NCBI RefSeq assembly: GCF_004363235.1
Contig: NZ_SNYW01000009.1
Coordinates: 1-64,000 of the forward strand
Source: Dongia mobilis
GTDB taxonomy: Bacteria > Pseudomonadota > Alphaproteobacteria > Dongiales > Dongiaceae
Direction of reading: 5' to 3'
DNA: 64,000 bases
The number at the start of each line of letters is the position of its first letter. Positions within the stretch are counted from its first letter, which is position 1. The position numbers and the translations under genes are program-made. The notes beneath the pieces are model-generated. The model ran no database searches, had not been told where the DNA came from, and saw nothing but the letters and a program-made list of their open reading frames with translations. Shown here piece by piece: positions 38,150-48,591 of the stretch.

Positions 38150-39559
38150 TTAAGACGAGTAGTACATCTGGAATTCAACCGGATGCGGTGTGTGCTCGAG
38201 GGCGTAGACCTCTTCCCATTTCAGTTCGAGATAGGATTCGATGAAGTCCTTGGTGAAGACGTCGCCCTTGAGCAGGAAGCCGTGGTCCGCCGACAGGGAT
38301 TCCAGGGCCTCGCGCAGACTGCCGCAGACGGTCGGCACCTGCTTCAGTTCTTCCGGCGGAAGGTCGTAGAGGTTCTTGTCCATCGGATCGCCCGGATGGA
38401 TCTTGTTGGCGATGCCGTCGAGGCCCGCCATCACCATCGCCGCGAAGGCGAGATAGACGTTGGCTGTCGGATCCGGGAAGCGCACCTCGACGCGCTTGCC
38501 CTTCGGGCTCGCCGTATAGGGGATGCGGCAGGAGGCCGAACGGTTGCGAGACGAATAGGCGAGCAGCACGGGCGCTTCGAAGCCGGGGATCAGGCGCTTG
38601 TAGCTATTGGTCGACGGGTTGGTGAAGGCATTGAGTGCCTTGGCGTGCTTGATGATGCCGCCGATATAGAACAGGGCCGTTTCCGAAAGGTCGGCATAGC
38701 CGTTGCCGGCAAACAGCGGCTGGCCGTTCTTCCAGATCGACTGGTGGACATGCATGCCGGAACCGTTGTCGCCCTTCACCGGCTTGGGCATGAAGGTCGC
38801 CGTCTTGCCATAGGCATGGGCGACGTTCTTGACCACGTACTTGTACTTCTGCATCGCATCGGCGCACTGCACGAGCGTGCCGAACTTGACGCCCAGTTCA
38901 TGCTGCGACGGGGCCACCTCGTGGTGGTGCTTTTCGACTTCGACACCCATGGCTGCAAGGGTGGTCAGCATCTCGGCGCGCAGGTCACCGGCCGAGTCCA
39001 GCGGCGCTACCGGGAAGTAGCCGCCCTTCACCTTCATGCGGTGACCGTGATTGCCTTCCTCGAAACGCTTGTCGGTGACATAGGGCGCCTCTTCGGACGT
39101 GAACTCGACCGAGGTCTTGTTCATCGACACCTTGTAGCGCACGTCGTCGAACACGAAGAATTCGGCTTCGGGACCGACATAGATGGTGTCGCCGACGCCG
39201 GAGCTCTTCACGAAAGCTTCGGCTCGCTTGGCGATCGAGCGCGGATCGCGGCCGTAATTCTGGCCGGTCAGTGGCTCAAGGATGTCGCAATAGATGATGA
39301 GCGAGGTCTGCGCGGCAAAGGGATCGAGCACGGCGGTGCTGCAATCCGGGGCCAGCGTCATGTCGCTCTCGTTGATGGCCTTCCAGCCGGCGATCGACGA
39401 GCCGTCGAACATGACGCCTTCGGTCAGCAGGTCCTCGTTCACGGTGGAGATGTGGTGGGCGAGGTGGTGCCACTGGCCCAGCGGATCGGTGAAACGGAAG
39501 TCGACGTACTTCACGTCGTGTTCCGTGATCAGATCCAGCACTTTCTTGACGTCAGACAT
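38150..39559 (-). CDS. glnA: Glutamine synthetase, type I
   Basis: 469 residues. It makes glutamine from glutamate, ammonia and ATP as a dodecamer. Conserved N-terminal F-D-G-S-S-I-A-G-W, the metal/ATP-site motifs (G-N-G-S-G-M-H-V-H) and the adenylylation-site context N-L-Y-D-L-P-P-E-E, whose Tyr corresponds to Tyr397 in E. coli, are all seen, so control by GlnE adenylylation is expected. It sits 42 bp downstream of glnB in the same operon, behind a sigma-54 promoter. Confidence 0.98.
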   Translation of the reverse strand: MSDVKKVLDLITEHDVKYVDFRFTDPLGQWHHLAHHISTVNEDLLTEGVMFDGSSIAGWKAINESDMTLAPDCSTAVLDPFAAQTSLIIYCDILEPLTGQNYGRDPRSIAKRAEAFVKSSGVGDTIYVGPEAEFFVFDDVRYKVSMNKTSVEFTSEEAPYVTDKRFEEGNHGHRMKVKGGYFPVAPLDSAGDLRAEMLTTLAAMGVEVEKHHHEVAPSQHELGVKFGTLVQCADAMQKYKYVVKNVAHAYGKTATFMPKPVKGDNGSGMHVHQSIWKNGQPLFAGNGYADLSETALFYIGGIIKHAKALNAFTNPSTNSYKRLIPGFEAPVLLAYSSRNRSASCRIPYTASPKGKRVEVRFPDPTANVYLAFAAMVMAGLDGIANKIHPGDPMDKNLYDLPPEELKQVPTVCGSLREALESLSADHGFLLKGDVFTKDFIESYLELKWEEVYALEHTPHPVEFQMYYSS

Positions 39560-39601
39560 GGGTGTTTCCTTGCGTTCTCGGGGTGATGTTTTGGGTTACT
39601 T

Positions 39602-40036
<435 letters not shown>

Positions 40037-40174
40037 TTACCTACACTTCAGGTGAGAGCCCCGGTGGTCGTGCTCAAAAAAGCGTCGACACAGCACAAAA
40101 AATGGGCAGCGGCCGGATGATGCCGCCATGCATGGGGTGAAACCCCGCCTGGGCTGGCCGCATTGCCCCCTTTC

Positions 40175-40203
40175 TTGACCGGATTTCCCCTATCCAATAA
40201 GAG
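40175..40203 (+). promoter_or_regulatory. Possible promoter for ilvD
   Basis: TTGACC, a 17-bp spacer and TAAGAG. The -35 and spacing are good, while the -10 matches consensus in only three places. Confidence 0.3.
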
Positions 40204-40303
40204 TTTAGGCCCTGTTTTATGCGAACGGTCCGTTATTTCCGGACGGGATGCCGGAAATATGACCACCAGGCCGGCCTGCGCCGCCGGTACCGAGGAGATC
40301 TTG

Positions 40304-42151
40304 ATGCCCGCCTATCGTTCGAGAACCACCACCCATGGCCGCAACATGGCCGGCGCCCGCGGCCTGTGGCGCGCCACCGGCATGAAGGACAGCGATTTCG
40401 GCAAGCCGATCATCGCGGTGGTCAACTCCTTCACCCAGTTCGTGCCCGGGCATGTGCATCTCAAGGATCTCGGCCAGATGGTCGCGCGCGAGATCGAGGC
40501 AGCAGGCGGGGTCGCCAAGGAATTCAACACCATCGCCGTCGATGACGGCATCGCCATGGGCCATGACGGCATGCTCTATTCGCTGCCTTCGCGCGAACTG
40601 ATCGCCGACAGCGTCGAATATATGGTCAATGCCCATTGCGCCGACGCCATGGTCTGCATCTCGAACTGCGACAAGATCACGCCCGGTATGCTGATGGCGG
40701 CACTGCGCATCAATATTCCGGTGGTCTTCGTCTCCGGCGGCCCGATGGAAGCCGGCAAGGTGGTCCTGAAGGATAAGGAAGTGGCACTCGATCTGGTCGA
40801 CGCCATGGTCGCCGCAGCCGACGACAAGTTCACCGATGCCGAGGTCGCCACCATCGAGCGGTCCGCCTGTCCGACCTGCGGTTCCTGCTCGGGCATGTTC
40901 ACGGCCAATTCGATGAATTGCCTGACCGAGGCGCTGGGCCTGTCGCTGCCGGGCAATGGCTCGACACTTGCCACCCATGCCGACCGCAAGAACCTGTTCC
41001 TCGAGGCGGGGCGCCTCGTCGTGGACCTCGCCCGCCGCTATTACGAGGAAGAGGATGCCAGCGTCCTGCCGCGCAACATCGCCAATTTCAAGGCGTTCGA
41101 GAATGCGATGAGCCTCGACATCGCCATGGGCGGTTCGACCAACACCGTGCTGCATCTGCTGGCGGCGGCCCATGAAGGCGGCGTCAATTTCACCATGGAG
41201 GACATCGACCGGCTGTCGCGCAAGGTACCGTGCCTGTGCAAGGTGGCGCCGGCGAAGTCGGACGTGCACATGGAAGACGTGCATCGAGCCGGCGGCATCA
41301 TGGCGATCCTGGGTGAGCTTGACCGCGCCGGGTTGCTGCATACCGATCTGCCGACGGTCCATAGCCGCTCGATCGGCGATGCCCTGAAGCGCTGGGACAT
41401 CCGACAGACCAACAGCGAAAGCGTCCAGAAGTTCTTCCTGGCAGCGCCGGGTGGCGTGCCGACCCAGACTGCCTTCAGCCAGGACAAGCGCTGGAAGGAA
41501 CTCGACCTCGACCGCAAGGCGGGTGTCATCCGCGATACCGAGCATGCCTTCTCGAAGGATGGCGGACTTGCAGTTCTCAAGGGAAACCTCGCCCTCGACG
41601 GCTGCATCGTGAAGACCGCCGGCGTCGACGAGAGTATTCACGTCTTCGCCGGCCCGGCGCGGGTCTATGAGAGCCAGGACGATGCGGTTTCCGGCATCCT
41701 GCTGGGCGAAGTGAAGGCGGGTGACGTGGTGGTGATCCGCTATGAGGGTCCGCGCGGCGGTCCCGGCATGCAGGAAATGCTCTATCCGACCAGCTATCTG
41801 AAATCGAAGGGGCTGGGCAAGGCCTGCGCCCTCATCACCGATGGTCGTTTTTCGGGTGGCACCTCCGGCTTATCGATCGGCCATGTCTCGCCGGAAGCAG
41901 GCGAGGGCGGCCTGATCGCGTTGGTCCGCGACGGCGACCGCATAGAGATCGACATCCCCAATCGCGCGATCCGGCTCGCCGTGTCGGATGCGGTGCTGGC
42001 GGAGCGGCGGGCGGAGATGGAAGCGCGCGGCGACAAGGCCTGGAAGCCGGCCAGTCGCAAGCGCAACGTTTCGACGGCGCTCAGGGCCTATGCGGCGTTC
42101 GCGACCAGTGCCGCTCGTGGCGCCATTCGCGACGTTGACCAGCGACGCTGA
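40304..42151 (+). CDS. ilvD: Dihydroxy-acid dehydratase, E. coli-type
   Basis: 615 residues from ATG 40304, chosen because a GAGGAG ribosome site precedes it and the N-terminus ([16 protein letters not shown]) matches E. coli IlvD. It catalyses the third step of valine/isoleucine/leucine synthesis. Candidate Fe-S ligands are in [10 protein letters not shown] and [14 protein letters not shown]; this long type binds a 4Fe-4S cluster. It is the better candidate for the housekeeping enzyme of the two dehydratases in the window. Confidence 0.95.
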   Translation: MPAYRSRTTTHGRNMAGARGLWRATGMKDSDFGKPIIAVVNSFTQFVPGHVHLKDLGQMVAREIEAAGGVAKEFNTIAVDDGIAMGHDGMLYSLPSRELIADSVEYMVNAHCADAMVCISNCDKITPGMLMAALRINIPVVFVSGGPMEAGKVVLKDKEVALDLVDAMVAAADDKFTDAEVATIERSACPTCGSCSGMFTANSMNCLTEALGLSLPGNGSTLATHADRKNLFLEAGRLVVDLARRYYEEEDASVLPRNIANFKAFENAMSLDIAMGGSTNTVLHLLAAAHEGGVNFTMEDIDRLSRKVPCLCKVAPAKSDVHMEDVHRAGGIMAILGELDRAGLLHTDLPTVHSRSIGDALKRWDIRQTNSESVQKFFLAAPGGVPTQTAFSQDKRWKELDLDRKAGVIRDTEHAFSKDGGLAVLKGNLALDGCIVKTAGVDESIHVFAGPARVYESQDDAVSGILLGEVKAGDVVVIRYEGPRGGPGMQEMLYPTSYLKSKGLGKACALITDGRFSGGTSGLSIGHVSPEAGEGGLIALVRDGDRIEIDIPNRAIRLAVSDAVLAERRAEMEARGDKAWKPASRKRNVSTALRAYAAFATSAARGAIRDVDQRR

Positions 42152-42212
42152 TCCGCTTGCCGGGGGACAGCAAGCACAACCCAGCGTTTCCGGCGGCCAT
42201 CGGCTGTCATGA

Positions 42213-45200
42213 ATGGCGCGGCCTGGCGGCCTTGCCGGCATGCTAGCCCATCGCCGACTGGCATCGTTCCTCGCCATTGCGGCGATGGCGCTTTGCCTTG
42301 GTTCGGCAGGGCCAGCGCGGGGTGACGACATTGCAGCACCCTCCCTCGACGAAGAAGCGACCCGGCAGGAAGCGGACACCCTGCTCGGTGCCGGTCATCC
42401 GGCACAGGCCGCCGGCCTGTTGCGCGATCTCGCGCAGCGCCTCGCCGGAAACGACGAGAAGATCCGGCTGCGCTACGAAGTCGCCCTGCAGCTATCGCGG
42501 ATATTGCGGCTGGCTGGCGATTTTTCCGGCGCCGAGGGCCCGCTGCTGGATGCCATCGGCCTGCCGGCGGCAGCGGCCGGTGAAGCCGCGGCTTTGGTCT
42601 ATGCCGAACTCGGCAAGATAGCTCTGGCGCGCGGCGACCTGACGCGCGCCCAGATATCGCTGCTGAAGGCTGGCGCCCTCGCCAGGGCCGTGCCGGGAAT
42701 TGCGCCGGCCGTCGTGCTTGATATTGAAATCGCCCTGGCGACCGCCGAGATCCGGGCTTTCCGGCTGGAGTCGGCGGGCCAGCGCCTGGAGGCAATCACC
42801 CGCGATGCAGCTATTGCCGGCGACCAGCCGATTCTTGCGGCGGAAATCGAAGCCGTGCGGGCGGAGTTCCATTTCCGACAATATCGCTACGCCGAGGCGC
42901 TGGGTGCGCTCGAAAATGCCTACCGCCTGACGGTCGCCCATTTCGGGCCGGCGCATCCCGAAACGGCGCGGGCATCGACCTCCTTGGCTGCCGGCCAATT
43001 CAACGCCGGTCGCTATAGATCGGCCGAGGCCATGCTGCTGCACGCCATCGGGGTCTACGAGGCCGACAGCGCCTTTTTCGGACCGGCATTGGCGACGGCG
43101 CTGGTCAATCTTGGGCAGGTCTACTATGTCACCGGCCGAACCAGCCTTGCCATCGCCGCGTTGTCGCGCGCCGACGATCTGGCGCACCGGAGTTTCGGCG
43201 GCCCGAGCCTGGTGGGTGCCGCCGCGCTGCTGCATCGCGGTTACGCGCAATTGCGCGCCGGTTTGCTGGATGCGGCTGCTGCCGATCTCGGCCGGGCCCG
43301 GACAGTCTGGCGGAGTGCCGGCACGCTCAACCAGCGAGCAGCGGCGGGTGCTGGCACCTGGCTGGCAGAGGCCTTGCGGCGGCTTGGTGAGTTGGATGCC
43401 GCGGCTACAAGCCTGGCGGAGAGCGCGGACGTTCTGGGCGAAATATTCCAGCCGGGCAGCTATCCGCTCAGCGATGTCCTGATCGGGCAGGCGCAGCTTG
43501 CATTGGCTGCCGGGCAGCCGGATGCTGCTACAGAACCTGTGCGGCAGGCTGTTGCCATTCGGCAGGGCACGCTCGGGCCGGATCATCTCGCGACGCTGGA
43601 AGCACGGGCCGTGCTGATCCAGACACTGGCCGAGGCCGGCCGTTTTGACGAGGCCCTCGGTTCCCTGCGGGAGGATGCCGAACGCCTGCGGGGACGCATT
43701 GCGGCAATCCGGGCGGTGCCGTCGGAGAGTGCGCTGGAGGAGATCGCCAGCCTGCGGCGGCTGGTCGAGCGCTATCTGAGATCGATTTCGCTGGCGCTAG
43801 AAAACGAGGCGGCACCCAGGGACGATCTCCTGTCGTTGTCACTTGAGCTCGCGCAGTTGTCGCGGGCCTCGGCCGCCGGCACGGCAATCGCCGGCATGAG
43901 CCAACGGATCCTGGCGGGCGGGACCGCCGGGGCAGAGGGCTTGCGCCGGTTTCAGGAGGCCGTATTGCGCTGGCAGCTGGCCGCGCGTCAACTGACGGCA
44001 CGCGTCATTGGCGGCGAGGCGGCAGAGGGGCTGCGCAACGAGGTTGCGGCTCGTGCCGCCGAGGTCGCATCGGCGCAGCGGGCCCTGCTGGCATCGTCGC
44101 CGGACGACGGCACCGACCTGATCATGCCGCAACCGCGCCGCCATCCGGAACTCGCCGCGATGCTGGCGCCGGATGAGGCGCTCGTCGCCTACATGTCCTT
44201 CGAGGAACAGGCCTATGCCTGGCTCCTGACAGATGGCGATCTGGAGCTGGTCCCGATTGCGGCCGACGCGGCCACCTTGTCGGCGCGGATCGCGGCGTTG
44301 CGCGCCACAGTCGACCCGAAGGGTGTCGGCAGTCTTGGCGACATCAAGCCGTTCGAAGTTGCCGCAGCTAGCTGGCTCCATGACACGCTGATCGGACCGC
44401 TTGCCATCCCGGACCGGATCAAGCGCCTGATCATCGTCCCCGATGGCACGCTGCAGAGCCTGCCATTTGCGGCAACACTGTCGAAGAAGTCGCAGGCGGC
44501 AACGGATTTTGCCGATTACCGGGACATGCCCTGGCTGGTCAAGCGATACCACCTGGCCGTCCTGCCGGAAATCGGCACGCTCGCAGACCTGCGCGGGATT
44601 GCCGCCGTCAGTCGCGCGACGCAGCCGTTTCTGGGTATCGGCGACCCGGTCTTCGACATCGGGGGGAACGCCCAATCAGGCGGCGAAACGGAGCCGGCCC
44701 TGGCGACGGCACAATTGATCGCCGGCCTCTCGCCCCTGCCGGAATCGCGTGACGAATTGTTGTCGCTGGCGGCAACGCTCGGCGCTCCCGCCGAAGCCGT
44801 CGTCGTCGGATCGGCGGCGACCGAACGCAATCTGGCGGCACTGCCTCTGGCCGATTACCGGGTTGTCGCGTTTGCGACCCATGGCCTGATGGCCGGCGAT
44901 TTCGGGCGGTTGCGGGAACCAGGCCTTGCGCTGACGCCGCCCGCCGATCCGACCGGCGAGAATGACGGCTACCTTACCATCGGCGAAATCGCGCGCCTGC
45001 GGCTGGACGCCGATTGGGTGGTGCTGTCGGCCTGCAATACTGCCGCCGATGACGGATCGCCTGGGGCGGAAGGCTTGTCGGGCCTTGCGCGCGCGTTCTT
45101 CTTTACCGGCGCCCGCACGCTGCTGGTCTCGCAATGGGAGGTCCTGTCGGTCGCCGCCGTCCAGCTTACCACCGGCGTGTTCGACGCCCGATCGAAGGAC

Positions 45201-45329
45201 CCTCACATCAGCCGTGCCGCGGCATTGCGCCAGTCGATGCTGGCGATGCTGGCCGAAGACCAGCCCGACTATTTCGCCCATCCCATTTTCTGGGCACCGT
45301 TCCAGCTGGTGGGCGAGGGTGGCCTCTGA
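42213..45329 (+). CDS. Secreted TPR-CHAT domain protein (caspase-like protease family)
   Basis: 1038 residues. The N-terminal signal peptide ends A-R-G near residue 37 (an internal ATG at 42240 also gives a good signal). About 40-640 consists of tetratricopeptide-like helical repeats, for example A-H-F-G-P-A-H-P-E-T-A-R-A-S-T-S-L, seen several times. The C-terminal CHAT domain (about 690-1035) carries the predicted caspase-like catalytic pair H890 (F-A-T-H-G) and C941 (L-S-A-C-N-T-A) plus V-S-Q-W-E-V. CHAT proteases include the gasdermin- and Csx29-type enzymes and HetF, but many secreted TPR-CHAT proteins are uncharacterised. It converges, with a 6-bp gap, on a type I secretion exoprotein gene, a possible substrate or partner. 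Confidence 0.88.
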   Translation: MARPGGLAGMLAHRRLASFLAIAAMALCLGSAGPARGDDIAAPSLDEEATRQEADTLLGAGHPAQAAGLLRDLAQRLAGNDEKIRLRYEVALQLSRILRLAGDFSGAEGPLLDAIGLPAAAAGEAAALVYAELGKIALARGDLTRAQISLLKAGALARAVPGIAPAVVLDIEIALATAEIRAFRLESAGQRLEAITRDAAIAGDQPILAAEIEAVRAEFHFRQYRYAEALGALENAYRLTVAHFGPAHPETARASTSLAAGQFNAGRYRSAEAMLLHAIGVYEADSAFFGPALATALVNLGQVYYVTGRTSLAIAALSRADDLAHRSFGGPSLVGAAALLHRGYAQLRAGLLDAAAADLGRARTVWRSAGTLNQRAAAGAGTWLAEALRRLGELDAAATSLAESADVLGEIFQPGSYPLSDVLIGQAQLALAAGQPDAATEPVRQAVAIRQGTLGPDHLATLEARAVLIQTLAEAGRFDEALGSLREDAERLRGRIAAIRAVPSESALEEIASLRRLVERYLRSISLALENEAAPRDDLLSLSLELAQLSRASAAGTAIAGMSQRILAGGTAGAEGLRRFQEAVLRWQLAARQLTARVIGGEAAEGLRNEVAARAAEVASAQRALLASSPDDGTDLIMPQPRRHPELAAMLAPDEALVAYMSFEEQAYAWLLTDGDLELVPIAADAATLSARIAALRATVDPKGVGSLGDIKPFEVAAASWLHDTLIGPLAIPDRIKRLIIVPDGTLQSLPFAATLSKKSQAATDFADYRDMPWLVKRYHLAVLPEIGTLADLRGIAAVSRATQPFLGIGDPVFDIGGNAQSGGETEPALATAQLIAGLSPLPESRDELLSLAATLGAPAEAVVVGSAATERNLAALPLADYRVVAFATHGLMAGDFGRLREPGLALTPPADPTGENDGYLTIGEIARLRLDADWVVLSACNTAADDGSPGAEGLSGLARAFFFTGARTLLVSQWEVLSVAAVQLTTGVFDARSKDPHISRAAALRQSMLAMLAEDQPDYFAHPIFWAPFQLVGEGGL

Positions 45330-45335
45330 CCGCAA

Positions 45336-48300
45336 TCAGATCGGCAGCGCCGGCTGGATCAGGGTCTGGTCGATGGCGACCTGGGCCGTCACATCGCCCG
45401 CAGGATAATGGATGGTCACCTGATAGAGACTGAACGGATTGCTGCTCACCGCCGAATTCGTGACAGTCGTCCCCAGGTCCTGCCATTCATGCAGCCCGTC
45501 GATTACCGAGCTGGGATCGAGGTAGACGCTGTCCTTGGCATCGCCGGTGATATAGAGCGGCCCTTGAATGCCGTTGTTGACCAGTGTCGAGGCGGCGATC
45601 GCAAACGAGTTTGCCGTCCCGTTGGAAAGGTCGATCGCTTCGATGTTCCTTATGAAATCCAGCGATGGCTGGATCATGCCGCCATCGAGAATCTGCAGGG
45701 TATCGAAGCCGCCCTTGCCGTCTATATCCATATACTGGTCGACGGACAGCAAATCCGCCACCAGAGCCCGGTCGTCGCCATCAGTGAACGAAGGCAGCAG
45801 GGTCGGACGGATCAGATCGACATGCAGGCGCAGCGTGGTGGCACTGCCACCATCCTGGCCGGAATAGACGAAGAAATCTCCGTCCCGCCCCAAGATCTGC
45901 CAGTTTCCGTGGTCGGCGAAAGCAATGGTATCAAGCCCTGAATCGCCGATGACCGAAACCTGCTGGTTGGTGCCGGCGAGCTTGCCGGCGGTTTCGACGT
46001 CGAGCAGGAGGAAGTCTTGTCGGCCATTGGTTAGGTCGGCGACGTCGAGGTCGCTGCCGGCGTCGCCCGGCAACAGGGTCGGTTGCAGGAGGTCGGTGGC
46101 GATGCGCAGGGTTGTGACCTCGCCACCGGCGGCGGTGCCTTCGTAGAGGGAGAAGCCGCTTTCATCGCCTACGAAACGCCAGTTCGGCATATCGAGAAGG
46201 TGCAATTTGTCCAGGCCAAAATCGCCGACCAGTGTGATCGCACGATCGGGGCCGGCGAGCCTAGCCGCGTCTACGGCCGTCAGGCCGATCGAATTGCCGA
46301 GATTGTTGTCGAGATCGATGACCGACAGGGACAGTTCGACCGTGACCGGCGGCAGCGAAACCCAGCCGTCATGTTGCACAAACCAATGGTCCATGGCGGT
46401 TGTAGAGCCCACGATGGGCTGCGCAATACCGACATGCACGACCAGGTACACATTCTGTCCACTGACGGTGGCGCCGTAGACGGCCCCCATTCTGGTTTCG
46501 GCAAACGAGTGCACGCCCGTCTGCATCGAGACATAGCCGAGGCCGGTCCACAGCGCTGGATCCAGCAGTTGGACCTGGCCGATACCACCCAGATCGTAAA
46601 GCGGAAGATCGCTGCTGGCGAAGCTGACCCCGGCACCGGCGCCAGTCACCCACAGGGTCTTACGCGCATCGGTCATCGTTCCAACGCCGGCTGCCGACAA
46701 CACAAGTGCGTCGGTTGGCGCGCCAAGGACGAACTGCTCGATATTGCGGTAGGGAACCAGTTCCGGATCTGCGAGATGAAGGGTGCCGAGGGGGATTGGC
46801 TGCAATCCGCTGGCCTGGTCGCCGTCGAGCCTGCCGCCGATCTGGTCGTTGCCGGCGCCGCCATCCAGCAAATTGAAGCTGATACCGCCAAGGAAGAACC
46901 GGTCGTCATCCGGTGTGCCGACGATCCGGTCGGCGATCGGCTGCGGGGCGGTGGCAATGATGGAAAGCGTAACCTCAGCGCCGTCATGGACCGCCTGATA
47001 TCGCACATAACCGGGATCTGCCGGGTCTTCGGGCAGACGCTGCCAACTGGCGAGGTCGGCCAGTCGGATATCCGCGGCCGTGCCGTCGATGGTCAGTTGC
47101 CCACCCCAACTGTGGATCGAGGCGGCGTCGAGAACAAGTTGCAGGTGGCTCTTGACGATCCGGCCGCTGGCGAAATCGTCGTTGAGATAATCCGAATTGT
47201 CGTTTGACTGCGGCAGCAGGACGAGACGTTCGACACCTGTAACATTGCCGAGATCCTGAAGCCGGAAGGCAAAGGTTTCGTTATCGACCACGAAGATCAG
47301 GGTATCGTCGCCGTCGCCACCGTCGATCACGGCTGATTGCGGGCCCTGGCTCGTGATCAGGATATCGTCGCCGGCACCACCTGAAAGATGGTTCGCTCCG
47401 CCATAGCCGACCAGGATGTCGTTCCCGGCGAATCCAAAGAGAAAGTCTTTGCCTTCCCGTGTGCCGACGATGAAATCATCGAAATGGAAAATGTCGGCGG
47501 GGCTCGTTCCTGGCGGCAGGTGATCGGTGAGGTCGTTGCGCCGGTCGGGGGGGGTATCCTCTGCGGGTGTCAGATTGGCCCAGATCGTCCTGCCGCCGGC
47601 CGCGGTCAGCCACTCGGTACGCGCTTCGAGATAGGCCCGGTAATCGTCCCGCACAGTGGAAGGTCCAACATATCCGATCTGGGCGAGGCGCAGCGCAAAT
47701 GCGCCAAGATCCAGTGGCGCTGCCATCGGCAAGAGCCGGTCGAGACCAGGAAACCAGCCATCTGCAACCGGATCCTTCAGATCCTCGAGCCGCACAATGA
47801 GGCGGATATCGAAGGCGTTCTGCCAGGTCGGGGCGGCGGCACCGCCTGCGGCGATGGAAATGGTGCCGATCGAAAAAATGCTGAGCGGCAGCGGGCCGGA
47901 ACCGGATGCGGCGCCGGGGACCGGATTGTTGGTATCGGTGGTGCGGCCCTCGGACCTTGCCGGCGATTGAAAGGCGCCACGCGTCTCGTCCTCCGCCTCG
48001 TCCTCGCTTTCCACCGGCGCCGCCGCCTCGTCGATGGATGGATCGACCGGATCGAAGGGCGTCAGGCCGATCCCGGCACTCTCGGGGGGCGGAGCGGGCG
48101 CTTCGCCTGCCGCCGTCGCGATATCCGGCGCCGCCAGGAGGAGGTCGGCAATTTCGGCGGAAAGCTGGATGGCGCCGTCCAGCGGGGGCATGCCGTCGCC
48201 TATCCCGTCGGGTGCAAAAAAGCCGTCGATGAAGAAGTGTCGGCCATCAGCCAAGCGGAGGACGAGATCGTCGCCGATCTGGTCCGGGATTGCCATGCGC

Positions 48301-48356
48301 AATGCCGCCAGAAGTTCCGGGTCCAGGTCAGCTGCCGTCAGGGCCGGTCGCGCCAT
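45336..48356 (-). CDS. Type I-secreted RTX/BapA-prefix-like exoprotein
   Basis: 1006 acidic residues. The N-terminal module G-D-D-L-V-L-R-L-A-D-G...I-D-G-F-F-A (28-49) resembles the prefix of BapA-type surface proteins and is followed by D-I-A-T-A-A-G (T81-G84), a LapG-like cleavage motif shared with the giant adhesin at the window start. A disordered acidic/Pro linker (about 85-155) leads to beta domains, RTX nonapeptides at about 310-360 and 480-510, two tandem ~85-residue repeats (about 690-860; each with N-W-x-x-x-G and P-T-L-L-P), and a C-terminal N-I-E-A-I-D-L-S-N-G module also shared with the adhesin. No transporter is nearby, so export by the locus at 10704-16168 is likely. GGGGAAAAG precedes ATG 48356. 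Confidence 0.85.
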   Translation of the reverse strand: MARPALTAADLDPELLAALRMAIPDQIGDDLVLRLADGRHFFIDGFFAPDGIGDGMPPLDGAIQLSAEIADLLLAAPDIATAAGEAPAPPPESAGIGLTPFDPVDPSIDEAAAPVESEDEAEDETRGAFQSPARSEGRTTDTNNPVPGAASGSGPLPLSIFSIGTISIAAGGAAAPTWQNAFDIRLIVRLEDLKDPVADGWFPGLDRLLPMAAPLDLGAFALRLAQIGYVGPSTVRDDYRAYLEARTEWLTAAGGRTIWANLTPAEDTPPDRRNDLTDHLPPGTSPADIFHFDDFIVGTREGKDFLFGFAGNDILVGYGGANHLSGGAGDDILITSQGPQSAVIDGGDGDDTLIFVVDNETFAFRLQDLGNVTGVERLVLLPQSNDNSDYLNDDFASGRIVKSHLQLVLDAASIHSWGGQLTIDGTAADIRLADLASWQRLPEDPADPGYVRYQAVHDGAEVTLSIIATAPQPIADRIVGTPDDDRFFLGGISFNLLDGGAGNDQIGGRLDGDQASGLQPIPLGTLHLADPELVPYRNIEQFVLGAPTDALVLSAAGVGTMTDARKTLWVTGAGAGVSFASSDLPLYDLGGIGQVQLLDPALWTGLGYVSMQTGVHSFAETRMGAVYGATVSGQNVYLVVHVGIAQPIVGSTTAMDHWFVQHDGWVSLPPVTVELSLSVIDLDNNLGNSIGLTAVDAARLAGPDRAITLVGDFGLDKLHLLDMPNWRFVGDESGFSLYEGTAAGGEVTTLRIATDLLQPTLLPGDAGSDLDVADLTNGRQDFLLLDVETAGKLAGTNQQVSVIGDSGLDTIAFADHGNWQILGRDGDFFVYSGQDGGSATTLRLHVDLIRPTLLPSFTDGDDRALVADLLSVDQYMDIDGKGGFDTLQILDGGMIQPSLDFIRNIEAIDLSNGTANSFAIAASTLVNNGIQGPLYITGDAKDSVYLDPSSVIDGLHEWQDLGTTVTNSAVSSNPFSLYQVTIHYPAGDVTAQVAIDQTLIQPALPI

Positions 48357-48525
48357 AGTCTTTTCCCCATGGCGCCTGGTTCATAGATCGATCTTTCGTC
48401 GATCTCATGCAGACGCCGACAGCCCCGTTCAAGGGTTATGCGTGGGTTGCGGCGTTCGCAAGGGCCTCTCGGCTGATCGGATGGAGTTTTGTTAAAAAGC
48501 TACATAAATGTGTGGTGGCGAGCCC

Positions 48526-48557
48526 AAAACGAAGCGGGGCGCCGATTGGCGCCCCGC
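48526..48557 (-). terminator. Terminator-like hairpin after the aminotransferase gene
   Basis: A perfect 10-bp stem (GCGGGGCGCC at 48534-48543 with 48548-48557, loop GATT). On the minus strand it is followed by TTCGTTTT, a weak T-tract. It separates the aminotransferase from the exoprotein gene. Confidence 0.6.
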
Positions 48558-48591
48558 TCCCGGTTTTTCGCGGGTGCGAAATTTGCCGCAA

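Noticed and set aside
38183-39586. 467-residue plus-strand open frame
   Set aside because: Antisense of glnA, which is beyond doubt.
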